Of a stretch of 64,000 nt of DNA, positions 46,343-56,203 are shown in pieces; within the stretch, counting starts at the first letter, position 1, and the number at the start of each line of letters is the position of its first letter. Under the pieces are notes generated by a model. That model saw only the letters and a program-made list of their open reading frames with translations. It ran no database searches and was not told the origin of the DNA. The position numbers were made by a program, and so were the translations under genes. The stretch comes from Cohnella faecalis (GTDB lineage Bacteria > Bacillota > Bacilli > Paenibacillales > Paenibacillaceae): the NCBI RefSeq assembly GCF_003570905.1, contig NZ_QXJM01000039.1, positions 496,001 to 560,000 of the forward strand, written 5' to 3'.

Positions 46343-47723
46343 GGACGTTATACACCCGAATCGTTCTCACCTTCGTGCTGATCGCCTTGGTTAGCGGAAT
46401 CGTCGGTGTGCTGTTGACCAGCCTGTACTATCAAACTACGCTTACGTCGGATAACGAGCGCAAGAGCATGGAAATCGCAGACGGCATCCGTTCCCTGTAC
46501 GAGGACAATCCGGAGCTCGATTTGGACGCGTACCTTAGACGCGTCGCCATGCTCGGGTTTCAAATCTATGAGATTCGCGAAAAGACGCCGACAGCGGCAG
46601 TCGCCTACGGAGCGCCGTTCAAGCACGGCTCCTTGTCTTCCGAACAGATCGAATCCGTCCTGCATGGGACGGTATACCATGGAATGTCGCAAGAGAATCG
46701 CAGGCTAAAGCTGTTCGCGTTTTTCGAAAACAGCGTTCAAAACACGGTAGGGGTGTCCGTTCGGACGAAGGAAGGTGCGGCGGCGCTCTTTATCCGACCG
46801 AATCTGGAGCAGCAAATCGGGGAAATCCGCATCATCGTCGCCGTCCTGATAGGCTGCACGTTCGTCGTCAGTCTGGTGCTGATCGTCGTGTTTACCCGGT
46901 ATATAGTTAAGCCCATTAAAAAATTAACCGGGCGACGCAGCAAATCGTGAAAGGGAATTTCGACGTGGATCTGGACAGCGGACGAAAGGACGAGCTCGGC
47001 GGACTTGCGCTTCATTTTTCGCAAATGGCGGGTTCGATTAGGCAAGTGGACCGGATGAGGCAGGAGTTCGTCGCGAACGTCTCGCACGAATTTCAGACTC
47101 CGCTAACGTCCATCCAAGGCTTCGCTCGCGCGATGCGGAACAAGGAGACGACGCCCGAGGAAACGGAAGAATACTTGTCCATTATCGATCAAGAAAGCGG
47201 TCGACTGTCTTCGCTAAGCAAGCAGCTTCTTACGCTCGCCGCGTTGGATAAAGAAGACAAGCCGCTGCAGCTTGCCGAGTTCCGATTGGACGAGCAAATC
47301 CGGCAAATCTTGATCATGCTGGAATGGCAGTGGACGGAAAAGCGATTGAATCTCGATGTCGACCTCCCGGAGTTGACGTTTGCCGCCGACGCGCACTTAT
47401 TGTACGAAGTGTGGCTCAATCTCATTGCTAACGGCATTAAATTTTCCGAAACGGGTGATACGCTCAGGATCCGCGCAACGGTGAGCAAGGATCGGATCGA
47501 AGTGGAAATCCGCGATACGGGAATAGGCATTCCGGAAGCGGAGCTGCCCCGCATTTTCGAACGGTTTCACAAAGCCGACAAATCGCGGGATCGCTCGTCC
47601 CAAGGAAGCGGCCTGGGTCTCGCTATCGTTGACAAAATCGTCTCCCTTCATCGCGGAACGATTCGTGTCGAAAGCGTGCTTGGCGAAGGCACGAAGGTAA
47701 TCGTCACTCTTCCGCGTTTGTAA
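46339..47723 (+). CDS. Sensor histidine kinase, HssS-like (one apparent frameshift)
   Basis: Two TM helices (about 7-28 and about 165-190) flank an extracellular sensor with YHGMSQENRR, FFENSVQNTVGVSVRTK and FIRPNLEQQ, like the heme sensor HssS. Then HAMP, a dimerisation helix with His in FVANVSHEFQTPLTS, and an HATPase domain (RDTGIGIPEAELPRIF; GSGLGLAIVDKIV). The frame breaks at 46928-46929 (CC needs a third C), restoring LTRATQQIVKGNFD. Repaired length is 461 residues. GTG 46339 overlaps the regulator stop (GTGA). Confidence 0.9.
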
Positions 47724-47794
47724 TCCTCCGTTCATCGTTCGTTCATTTTCCTGCTCGATAATGCGGGAGAACGAACGGATGGGAGGACTCGAGC

Positions 47795-50028
47795 ATGACT
47801 ATTCACTCTTTGCGCAAGATGGTTCAATTCGCGAGCAGCCGCAGAGGCTCCAAGATCATCGTGCTGGGTTGGCTGCTGCTTATAGTCGTTATTAGCTTGA
47901 CGGCGCCAGGCGCCAAGGAATTCGCCGTTAACGCGGGAGAAGACAGCGTCAACGGCGATAACCCGGCCGCCGTCGCCCAGCGGCTGCTGGACGAACGGTT
48001 TCCCGTCACGGAAGGAATGCCGCTTCTGCTCGTCTTCCATGACGAGCAAGGAATTTCTTCCGAAGCGGACAGAGCCCGGATTTCGGCATTCAGCGAGTGG
48101 CTGGACACCGGAAGCGGCAAGCCCGAGCAAGTGCTGAGCGCCGTCCCGTTTCATCGGATGACCGCTTCGGAACAGGACCGTTTGCTCTCCGAGGACCGAA
48201 CGACGTTCATGCTTAACGTTGCCCTGCGGAAGGGGCTTGAATCGGATCAGACGCTCGATGCGCTCGATCGTATCAAGTCCTATTGGCAGAAGGACGGCGC
48301 AGGCACTATCCAGCTCGAGCTGACGGGGCCGGCGGCGATGTCGGCGGATACGCTGACGTTGTTTCGGAACGCCGACGTCGTCCTTATGCTGTCTACGGTC
48401 GTTCTCATCCTTCTGCTGCTTATCGCAATCTATCGTTCGCCGCTCCTTGCCTTCATTCCGTTAGCGATTGCGGGCGCCGTCTACTCCGTCGTCGATCGGG
48501 CGTTGGGGCTGGCGGGCAAGAGCGGGATGGTCGCCGTCGACAAACAATCGCTTTCGATCATGATGATTTTGCTCTTCGCCGTGCTGACCGACTATTGCTT
48601 GTTCGTCTTTTCCCGTTATCGCGAGGAACTGGTCCGAACGGACTCGAAGTATGACGCCATGGGCAAGGCTATAACGTCCCTTGCGGAGCCGATTCTATTC
48701 AGCGGGGGAACGGTGCTGCTGGCGATGCTCGCCTTGTTCGCCGCCGTGTTCAAGCCGTATCAAGGCTTCGCGCCTGTCTTCGCCATCGCGATAGCCGTTA
48801 TTTTGCTTGCGGGCTTGACGCTCATACCGGCGGTCTTCGCGCTCTTGGGGCGCCGGGCTTTCTGGCCGTTCGTACCGAAGCCGGGTTTGCAGACGAAGCG
48901 CTCCAAAGCTTCATCCCCTGCGAGGGACTCGTTCTGGACAAAGACAGGCGCTTTCGTCACGCGCAGACCGAAGGCTGTTATAGCTGTCATCGCTGCCGTG
49001 CTGCTGCTGATGTCGCTGAATATCGGATCGATCCGCTATTCCTTCAATTTGATGAACTCATTTCCGGAGGATATGGGCTCGCGCCAAGGCTTCGAGACGT
49101 TGGAGAAGCACTATCCTCCCGGTCTTCTGGCTCCCGTGACAGTCATCGTCCGGCAGGAACGGCCTATTGCGGCAGACGCCGGCTTTATGGGGAAAATCCG
49201 AACATTAGCGGATGCACTGAAGCGAGACGGGGCGATTTCCACGGTCGCGCCCGATTTCTCCAACACAGCCGAATTACCCGAAAGCCTCTTGTCCGACGAC
49301 CGCCGTTCCGTTAAATTTCAGGTTATTCTAAAGACGAATCCTTATGATCAGGAGGCGCTTAACGCCGTAAAGAAGTGGCGGCACGAGAGCGCCGCTCTGC
49401 TGGAACGGAGCGGCTTTGACGTTTCGGAAGCTTCGCTTCATTTTGCGGGCAAAACCTCGGAGCAGCTGGACGTGCGGGCGATGAACGGAAGGGATACCGT
49501 CGCGGTGTTCACCCTCGTCACTATGTTGATTGCGTTGATGCTCGCATGGCAGACTCGTTCAATCGTTCTCGCGTTCTGCATGATTGCGACTATCCTGCTG
49601 TCTTATGCGGCGACGATCGGATTTAGTTGGTTGGTGTTTCACGGTCTGCTCGGGTACGGGACGATCAGCTACCGGCTGCCGATGTATACGTTTGTCTTCA
49701 TGGTCGCGCTCGGGGTCGATTATAACATCATGCTCGTCTCCCGCGTCCGGGAGGAAGCCGCCCGTCTCGACTGGAGAGAGGCCGTTCGCATCGGCGTTGC
49801 CCGAACGGGCGGAGTCATCTCGTCGGCGGGCCTCATTCTCGCGGCGACGTTCGGCGTCCTCATGACTCAGCCGCTGCAGGAATTGTACTTGTTCGGCTTT
49901 GCGATGACGGCGGGCATACTCGTCGATACGTTCCTTGTGAGGGAATGCTGCTTCCGGCCATTTTGACGATAGTCGGGAGCGGAGGAAGGAAGCGCGCGAA
50001 GCTCTCGCGGGAGCTGACAGCGGATTAA
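47795..50028 (+). CDS. MMPL/RND-family exporter, second copy (one apparent frameshift)
   Basis: 744 residues after repair. TM1 near IIVLGWLLLIVVISLTAPG, an extracytoplasmic domain, TM bundle with MMILLFAVLTDYCLFVFSRYR, a second half with FVFMVALGVDYNIMLVSRVREE. The frame breaks at 49941-49943 (GGG needs another G), restoring FLVRGMLLPAILTIVGSGGRK. It lies 71 bp behind the HssRS-like pair, with an inverted repeat (CGTTCGTTC...GAACGAACGG) in the gap that could be an operator. In staphylococci HssRS controls the HrtAB heme exporter; here an MMPL pump occupies that place. Confidence 0.88.
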
Positions 50029-50043
50029 TTGGGTCATCCATGC

Positions 50044-50085
50044 AAAAAGGAAGGCAAGGGACAATCCCCTCCGCCTTCCCTTTTC
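50044..50085. terminator. Terminator after the MMPL gene
   Basis: Stem AAAAAGGAAGGC / GCCTTCCCTTTT with a 17-nt loop. Confidence 0.75.
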
Positions 50086-50258
50086 TCGGATGGCTTCGTA
50101 TCTCCGGCGGAAGAGGTGCGAATCCGACAAAAATTTGTATGGAATGCGTGATTAAAAGCCGCCCTTTTCGGACAATAATAAGAATGCGGCTGTCTGCGGA
50201 TGATCGCAACATACAATGTGATATTGACATAGGCTTCGATCGATTTGCAAGTCACCGA

Positions 50259-50287
50259 TTGCTTTTCTTCAAGAATCGTGGTACAGT
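50259..50287 (+). promoter_or_regulatory. Promoter and structured leader of the cold-shock gene
   Basis: TTGCTT (50259-50264), 17 bp, TACAGT (50282-50287). The resulting leader is about 135 nt, AT-rich, with the hairpin AATTTGC-GTA-GCAAATT near 50373-50390, typical of long csp leaders. Confidence 0.5.
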
Positions 50288-50432
50288 GATTGTAATCGTA
50301 TAACTGATAGCCTATTCACATATTGTAAAAGGTGATCAATTGTAAGATGGTACCTTTTCCAATGTGTGAATTTTTAATTTGCGTAGCAAATTTAAAAGAA
50401 CATGTTAATTTAATTTTTGGAGGAATTCCACC

Positions 50433-50633
50433 ATGCAAAACGGAACAGTTAAATGGTTCAACGCTGACAAAGGTTTCGGCTTCATCGAAGTTGAAGGCGG
50501 CGCAGACGTATTCGTACACTTCAGCGCTATCACTGGCGAAGGCTTCAAAACGCTTGACGAAGGTCAACGCGTACAATTCAACATCGTTCAAGGCAACCGT
50601 GGCCCACAAGCTGAGAACGTTGTAAAACTGTAA
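50433..50633 (+). CDS. Cold-shock protein (CspA/CspB family)
   Basis: 66 residues, a complete cold-shock domain: [20 protein letters not shown] (RNP1), then [18 protein letters not shown] (RNP2). Binds single-stranded RNA/DNA and melts RNA structure in the cold. ATG 50433 follows TTTGGAGGAATT. It ends at its own terminator and is followed by ydjO, another cold-induced gene. Confidence 0.97.
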   Translation: MQNGTVKWFNADKGFGFIEVEGGADVFVHFSAITGEGFKTLDEGQRVQFNIVQGNRGPQAENVVKL

Positions 50634-50645
50634 TACCAACCACGC

Positions 50646-50685
50646 GAAGAGACTGTCCTTACTATGCGTAAGGGCAGTTTCTTTT
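50646..50685 (+). terminator. Terminator of the csp gene
   Basis: Stem GAGACTGTCCTTAC / GTAAGGGCAGTTTC followed by TTTT. Confidence 0.8.
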
Positions 50686-50700
50686 ATAAGGAGCGAAGTC

Positions 50701-50928
50701 ATGTACAATCGCAAAAAGATTTCGGAGGAGCTTCCGCAGGAAGAAACCCTCATCTGGTCTTGCGTCAGCGAATCGTGCAAGGGTTGGATCCGGGATAACT
50801 TTGCATTCGATACGGTTCCGACTTGTCCGCTCTGCAAGTCTGCCATGGAGAAGACAACGAGAATGCTTCCGCAGCTTGAGAATCATGGACATAATCAAAA
50901 GTCTCCCACGAACGGCGTGAAGATTTAA
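50701..50928 (+). CDS. ydjO: Cold-inducible zinc-binding protein YdjO
   Basis: 75 residues. Two metal-binding Cys pairs (WSCVSESCKGWIRDNF and PTCPLCKSAM) and the phrase GWIRDNFAFDTVPTCPLC are typical of the YdjO family. Its biochemical role is unknown. ATG 50701 follows AAGGAGCG. Its place right after a csp gene agrees with cold induction. It ends at a strong terminator. Confidence 0.9.
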   Translation: MYNRKKISEELPQEETLIWSCVSESCKGWIRDNFAFDTVPTCPLCKSAMEKTTRMLPQLENHGHNQKSPTNGVKI

Positions 50929-50971
50929 GCTTTTCGCCCAGTGAATCTATAGCGAGCGCGTTTCCACCATC

Positions 50972-51000
50972 AAAAAGCCAGCCGCGTAGGCTGGCTTTTT
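50972..51000 (+). terminator. Terminator of ydjO
   Basis: Perfect stem AAAAAGCCAGCC / GGCTGGCTTTTT with loop GCGTA. Confidence 0.9.
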
Positions 51001-51020
51001 GGCGTCTTTGGACAGACGCG

Positions 51021-51080
51021 AAAAAAACGAAAGGGCAATTCCGATGCGCATCGTCTAAATGCGCTCGGATTGCCCTTTCG
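51021..51080 (-). terminator. Terminator of the YhcN-like lipoprotein gene
   Basis: Long stem CGAAAGGGCAATTCCGA / TCGGATTGCCCTTTCG (one bulge), followed on the minus strand by seven T. It abuts the stop codon. Confidence 0.85.
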
Positions 51081-51740
51081 TTATTTATTCGGAGCCTTCG
51101 CCAGCTGCAGAAGCCGTTGAATATCGTCTGCTTGCTGCGCGGGAGCGGCGTCCGCATGAGACCGGATTCGCTCGATGGCCGCCACCGCTTCGGGATCGAC
51201 GAGGCTGTACACCTTCACGCCGCTTCCCAAGTTTTCGTGAATCCACTTTTCGGCGGAAGCGATGTTGTCGGCGCCGGCGCCATCGGCGTTGAGCTTGCCG
51301 ATCCGGCCGGGAGAGCCGCCAAGGCTTCTTCCCGACAGAGAGCCGCTGGGGCTAAGCAGCTTTTGCTGAAGCTCGTCGGATTGGGCGGACGCTTCTTGCT
51401 TCCGCTTCGCAGTCGCCAGAATGACCATATCGTCCAGCGTGAACGCTTTGACGCCGGTAATGCCCGCACTGCCAAGGCGCGACTCCAGATGCGAGGACAA
51501 GCCGTGACTGTGCAGGCCGGAGCTTCCGATAATGCTGTACACGGACGTTCCCATTCCGTGAGAGGTAGGACCGCGCTCGTCCGTCTTGCGCTCCATCTGA
51601 TGAATAGCGCGGGCATTTTGCTTATTCTCGACAGCGTGCTCTTGCGCGACGGATTTTTGGCGCATCGAAGTTGCTTGGCAGGCTGACAACAACAGCAAAG
51701 TGCCGACGCCGAGTGCGGCTAATGTGGTCGTTTTTTTCAT
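51081..51740 (-). CDS. YhcN/YlaJ-type sporulation lipoprotein
   Basis: 219 residues. The lipoprotein signal ends at LLLLSACQAT (lipobox LSAC). The middle (SHLESRLGSAGITGVKAFTLDDMVILATAKRK) looks like the BON-like repeat of YhcN/YlaJ proteins of the spore inner membrane; a second repeat follows (AEKWIHENLGSGVKVYSLVDPEAVAAIERI). A Gly/Ser-rich linker lies between. It would be anchored on the outer face of the membrane, probably in the forespore. The family call is by pattern. Confidence 0.65.
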   Translation of the reverse strand: MKKTTTLAALGVGTLLLLSACQATSMRQKSVAQEHAVENKQNARAIHQMERKTDERGPTSHGMGTSVYSIIGSSGLHSHGLSSHLESRLGSAGITGVKAFTLDDMVILATAKRKQEASAQSDELQQKLLSPSGSLSGRSLGGSPGRIGKLNADGAGADNIASAEKWIHENLGSGVKVYSLVDPEAVAAIERIRSHADAAPAQQADDIQRLLQLAKAPNK

Positions 51741-51869
51741 GGGCTTCCTCCAGTATTGCCGGGATTGAACATTTTTTAGCATGACCAATACCCGATCGTG
51801 CATATTCACGTTTTTTTGGAAAAATAATAACCAGGAAAAGTAAGTGATTCCGAAAACGAGGTGATGAGC

Positions 51870-52651
51870 GTGGCAGATCCTACTAAGCTCGATGGCAAGG
51901 GGAAGCAAGACGTCCAGCAGCCATCCAGACGAAAATTTCTCATTAACGCGGGTATGCGATCGGCGGTCTCGCGGTAGGCGGCGCTATCGGAAGTCTGGTC
52001 AAGAAGTCTTCGAAGACGGCGGAGCCGGCTCCAAGTCCGACGAATTCGGCGGGAGGAGCCGAACCGAAAAACTACAATCGCGCCCTCATGTTCTTCTCCC
52101 AGGAGCAATTTGCGGTTGCGAACGCGGCGGCGGAGCGCATCTACCCGCAAGACGACAATGGGCCTGGAGCGAAAGCTCTCGGAGTCGCCTTCTTCATCGA
52201 TCACCAGCTCGCGGGGGAGTGGGGCTTCAACGGCAGGGAATACATGTCGCCGCCTTTCTATGTGGGCGAGAAGACCCAAGGCTATCAAGGCAGGCTGCGC
52301 AGAAGGGAATTGTTCGAAATCGGCTTGAAGGAAATCGACAATTACAGCCAGACGAAGTTTTCCAAAGGGTTCGCGGAGCTGGCGGCCGAGCAGCAGGACG
52401 AGGTGCTCAAAGCGTTCGAATCCGACGAGGTGAAGCTGACGACGATTTCGGCGAGCGGTTTTTTTCGGACGCTCCGCAGCGCCACCCTCGAAGGAGCGTA
52501 CAGCGACCCGTTGTACGGCGGTAATATCGACATGAACGGCTGGAAAATGCGCAACTATCCGGGCAACCAAATGAGCTACGTATCCGTCATCGACAAGGAA
52601 TTTACGAAAATCGCGCCGAGCAGCTTGCAAGAGCACATGGCGACTCATTAA
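51870..52651 (+). CDS. Gluconate 2-dehydrogenase subunit 3-like Tat protein (one apparent frameshift)
   Basis: The N-terminus has a twin-arginine signal (SRRKFLINAG followed by a small hydrophobic stretch AIGGLAVGGAIGSLV). The frame breaks at 51950-51952 (GGG needs a fourth G), restoring NAGYAIGGLAV. The rest (FFSQEQFAVANAAAERIYP; GAKALGVAFFIDHQLAG) is the subunit-3 domain of membrane gluconate and related dehydrogenases. Repaired length is 260 residues. GTG 51870 follows GAGGTG by 6 nt. It starts the cluster with the GMC flavoprotein 18 bp downstream, and probably carries it through the Tat pore. Confidence 0.88.
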
Positions 52652-52669
52652 CGAAGCGAGGATTTCGAT

Positions 52670-54386
52670 ATGGCGAAGACTTTACCGAAAACGGACGTCG
52701 TAGTCGTCGGCGTCGGGTGGACCGGCGGAATAATCGCGGCGGAGCTTACGAAAAGCGGACTTTCCGTCGTTGGGCTGGAGCGTGGCCGCGAGCGGAAGAC
52801 GGAAGACTACTTCATGGTCCATGATGAGCTTCGGTATTCGGCGCGATACGGTCTCATGCAGGACTTGTCCAAGGAGACGGTGACTTTCCGCAGCGATGAG
52901 AAAATAAGGGCGCTGCCGATGAGATCCTACGGCTCTTTCCTGCTTGGGGACGGACTAGGGGGAGCGGGGGTGCATTGGAACGGGCAGACGTACCGGTTCC
53001 TCCCGTACGATTTTGAAATACGCAGCAAGACGATCGAAAGGTACGGCAAGGACAAAATTCCGGCAGAGATGACGATACAGGACTGGGGCATCACCTACGA
53101 TCAGCTTGAGCCGTATTACGACAAGTTCGAGAAGATGGCCGGAATAGCCGGAGAACCGAATCCTCTCGGAGGCAAACGTTCCAGCCCGTACCCCGTTCCT
53201 CCGATGAAGACATCGCCATCAATGAAGATGTTTACGGATGCGGCCAAAAAAATGAACCTGCATCCCTACATCATGCCTTCGGCCAACCTGTCCGAAAACT
53301 ACACGAATCCGGACGGCATCGCCCGGGCGGCGTGCCAATATTGCGGCTTCTGCGAACGGTTCGGCTGCGAATACGGCGCGAAAGCCGACCCTGTCGTCAC
53401 GGTCATTCCGGTCGCAAAAAAAACGGGGAAATTCGAAATCCGAACCCACTCGAACGTCCGGCGTATTCTCAAAACCGGCGACAAAGTAACCGGGGTTATG
53501 TACACGGATGTGACGACGGGGGAAGAAATCGTACAGCCGGCGGACATCGTCGTCTTGACCAGCTACGTATTCAGCAATGTGCGGCTATTGCTTATGTCCG
53601 GCGTAGGCAAGCCTTACGACTCCGCCTCGGGCAAAGGAGTAATCGGCCGCAACTACGCCTATCAGGTCATCAAGGGAGCCGCTTCCGGATTTTTCGAAAA
53701 GAAGGAATTCAACAATTTCGCCGGCGCCGGGGCGCTGGGGTCAGTATCGACGATTACAACGGAGACAACTTCGATCACACCAACCTGAAGTTTCTGCATG
53801 GAGCTTCGATTACCGTGTCGCAAACCGGGCAGAGGCCGATATCCAACAACCCGATACCGGGCGGAACGCCTACCTGGGGCAAGGAATTCAAGGCCAACTC
53901 GCTTAAATACGCGAATCGGGTCATATCGGTCGGGGGACAAGGCTCCTCGATGTCTTACAAGCACCACTACCTGGACCTCGATCCCGAATACAAGGACGCG
54001 TTCGGAGATCCGCTCATGCGGTTGACCTTCGATTTCGAAGAACAAGACGAGCAGCTTGCCGTGTTCATATCGGGCAAATGCGCGGAAATACTGAAGGAAA
54101 TGGGAGCCGACAACGTCAATCAGCTCAAGGAGCTTGGGCCCTACGAAATTACGACTTACCAGTCGACCCACAATACGGGCGGCGCCATTATGGGAGCATC
54201 CCCGACACCTCGGCGGTCAATACATACTCGCAGATGTGGGATCACGATAATTTGTTCGTTGTCGGAGCGAGCTGCTTCCCGCAAAACTCCGGCTATAATC
54301 CGACAGACACGGTCGGAGCTCTTGCCTATCGAGCGGCGGAGGGCATATTGAAATACCGGGAAAAGGGCGGCGGATTGCTGGTTTAG
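52670..54386 (+). CDS. GMC-family flavoprotein dehydrogenase (two apparent frameshifts)
   Basis: The FAD-binding N-terminus VVVVGVGWTGGIIAAELTKSG, the GMC signature SFLLGDGLGGAGVHWNGQTY, and the C-terminal substrate region with THNTGGAIMG and the FAD-closing NSGYNPTDTVGALAYR. A Cys cluster CQYCGFCERFGC may bind an iron-sulfur centre, as reported for some gluconate-type dehydrogenases. Breaks at 53737-53740 (GGGG, one G) and 54200-54203 (CCCC, one C). Repaired length is 572 residues. It has no signal of its own, so it is likely co-exported with the upstream Tat subunit. Exact sugar or alcohol substrate unknown. Confidence 0.9.
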
Positions 54387-54413
54387 CTTAGCGTTTCCGC
54401 GAAATGAAGGACG

Positions 54414-54465
54414 AGGGAGGCTGCCTCGCAAGTCTGCTGCGACTTGCCGGGCACGCCTCTTTTTG
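54414..54465 (+). terminator. Terminator of the dehydrogenase operon
   Basis: Outer GAGGC/GCCTC (54417-54421, 54455-54459), inner GCAAGTC/GACTTGC, then TTTTT. Confidence 0.7.
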
Positions 54466-54502
54466 CTGGAGCATGTTTGGAGGAACTTCTAGGAATACGA
54501 CG

Positions 54503-54551
54503 AAAAAAGACCCGTGGAATTGGCACTTGTAAAAGTGCCTTTCCACGGGTC
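54503..54551 (-). terminator. Terminator of the tatC-tatA operon
   Basis: Long stem GACCCGTGGAA-GGCACTT / AAGTGCC-TTCCACGGGTC; the minus-strand end has six T. Confidence 0.85.
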
Positions 54552-54615
54552 GCAGTTCAAGAGGGGTTACATATTTTTTTCATTTTCAAGCGCGCTGAAG
54601 TTGTGCGGGCTCGTC

Positions 54616-54819
54616 TTACATTAGCTTCCCGGTCTCTTCCTTCGACAGCTCGATCGGGTCGAGCTTTTCATCGTCGGCTATGCCTCGGGTGGAATTGCGG
54701 AACTCCCGCAACGTTTCCCCGAACGCCTTGCCGAGCTGCGGCAGCTTGGCCGGTCCGAAGACGATAAGCGCGATAATGAGAATAATCAGTAACCCCGATA
54801 CTCCGATATTGTGAAACAT
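54616..54819 (-). CDS. tatA: Twin-arginine translocase subunit TatA
   Basis: 67 residues: one TM helix ([18 protein letters not shown]), the [20 protein letters not shown] amphipathic helix, then an acidic tail. TatA oligomerises to open the Tat pore for folded proteins. ATG 54819 follows GGGAGG by 7 nt; an upstream in-frame ATG is too close to that site. It lies downstream of tatC, in one operon. Confidence 0.96.
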   Translation of the reverse strand: MFHNIGVSGLLIILIIALIVFGPAKLPQLGKAFGETLREFRNSTRGIADDEKLDPIELSKEETGKLM

Positions 54820-54847
54820 GGTCATTCCTCCCAAATTGTTAGTGAAG

Positions 54848-55582
54848 CTATCCGGCAGTCGGGACGGCGGCCGCCCACTTGCGGGAGAACCGCGCGGAGA
54901 TAAGCGCGCTAAGCTCGAAGAGAAGCAGCAACGGCACGGTAACGGACAAATGGGAGACAAGGTCGGGCGGCGAGATGCAGGAGCCGACGATGGCAAGCCC
55001 TACATAAGCGTACTTTCTTACGCTCCGGATGCGCGCCGGATTCAACAGTCCGAGACGGGTCAGGAACAGAATAACGATGGGCATCTCAAACGTAACTCCG
55101 AGCGGAAATACAACGTTGAACAGAAAAGAGAAGTAGCGGTCCATTCCATACGTCTCTACAGCTCCGACGCTCTCGTTCATCGCCTTCATGAAATGAAGCA
55201 TCATCGGGAAGACGAGAAAATACCCGAACGATACGCCGGACACGAACAACAGGAAAGAGACGGGTACATAGGCGAATGTTCCTTTTGCTTCGCGTTCCGT
55301 CAGTCCGGGACGGACGAACGCCCACACCTGGTAAAGCACGAGAGGAAGCGTGAACAAAGCCGCAACCAGAAAAGCGCATCTTAAATAGATAAACAGCCCA
55401 TCCGTGAACGAGAAGACGTTCCATTCGATAGACGCTGCGGCGGAGTGTCGCTTCAGAAGCAGCAATAGTCGGGGTGAAACATAGAGCCCCGCGCATAACG
55501 TCGCGAAAAACCAGAGGCTTATCAGAATGAGCCGCTTACGCAACTCGGCCAGATGGCCGACCAGCTCCTCCTGCTGGGTCAT
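54848..55582 (-). CDS. tatC: Twin-arginine translocase subunit TatC
   Basis: 244 residues with six TM helices; N-terminal [15 protein letters not shown] is the cytosolic signal-binding site of TatC, and [12 protein letters not shown] and [13 protein letters not shown] are family marks. ATG 55582 after GGCAGGTGAT. Transcribed away from the cytochrome c gene; the Tat substrate operon faces it from the other side. This suggests a dedicated TatAC pair for the dehydrogenase. Confidence 0.96.
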   Translation of the reverse strand: MTQQEELVGHLAELRKRLILISLWFFATLCAGLYVSPRLLLLLKRHSAAASIEWNVFSFTDGLFIYLRCAFLVAALFTLPLVLYQVWAFVRPGLTEREAKGTFAYVPVSFLLFVSGVSFGYFLVFPMMLHFMKAMNESVGAVETYGMDRYFSFLFNVVFPLGVTFEMPIVILFLTRLGLLNPARIRSVRKYAYVGLAIVGSCISPPDLVSHLSVTVPLLLLFELSALISARFSRKWAAAVPTAG

Positions 55583-55690
55583 CCAATCACCTGCCGTTCC
55601 AATAATTGTCACATGCTCGTCCCTTAGAATGCCCCAAGCCCGAATGGTTATACTAACCGCGAATTGAAATCGATCCTTGGATCGGGAGGA

Positions 55691-56070
55691 ATGAAGATGA
55701 CCAGATTCAAAGTTCTTGCGACGGGACTAAGCTTGGCGATAGCGCTCTCGTTGACAGCTTGCGGCAAAAGCAACAACAACACGACGCCGTCGCCATCGGC
55801 CCCGGCTCTCCCGCAGGCTCGCCTTCGGGGACGACATCGGCAGCAGCCGGGGAAGCGGAGGCGATTTACAAGTCCAATTGCATGGGCTGCCACGGCGTCG
55901 ATCTAAGCGGCGGAGTAGGACCTAACCTGCAGAAGGTCGGCGGCAAGCTTTCGACGGCTGATGTTTCCGCGCGAATCAGCGCCGGGGGCAACGGAATGCC
56001 GGCATTCAAAGGCACATTGACGGATGATCAGATCAATGCGTTGGCTTCGTGGCTAAGCGGCATGAAGTGA
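55691..56070 (+). CDS. Lipoprotein cytochrome c (one apparent frameshift)
   Basis: Lipobox LSLTACGKS, a Ser/Pro/Thr linker, then a small class I cytochrome c: heme motif CMGCH and axial Met in NGMPAFKG. The frame breaks at 55800-55803 (CCCC needs a fifth C), restoring SAPGSPAGSPSGTTSAAAGE. Repaired length is 126 residues. ATG 55691 follows GGGAGGA. It is likely tethered to the outer membrane face and takes electrons from the nearby dehydrogenase (inference from distance); it resembles CccB/cytochrome c-551 types of Bacillus. Confidence 0.9.
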
Positions 56071-56084
56071 ACGACGCGCAGGGC

Positions 56085-56106
56085 GGCCGAGAGGCCGTCT
56101 TTTTTA
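56085..56106 (+). terminator. Terminator of the cytochrome c gene
   Basis: GGGCGGCC-GAGA-GGCCGTC then six T. Confidence 0.75.
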
Positions 56107-56203
56107 CATCACAGATATGTGTGTCGGAAAGCGGATACTGTCGGATGGGCAGTCTAATTTGCGGCGGCACCGAATCGGAAGGTTCAGAAAGGCGGCAAAC
56201 GAC

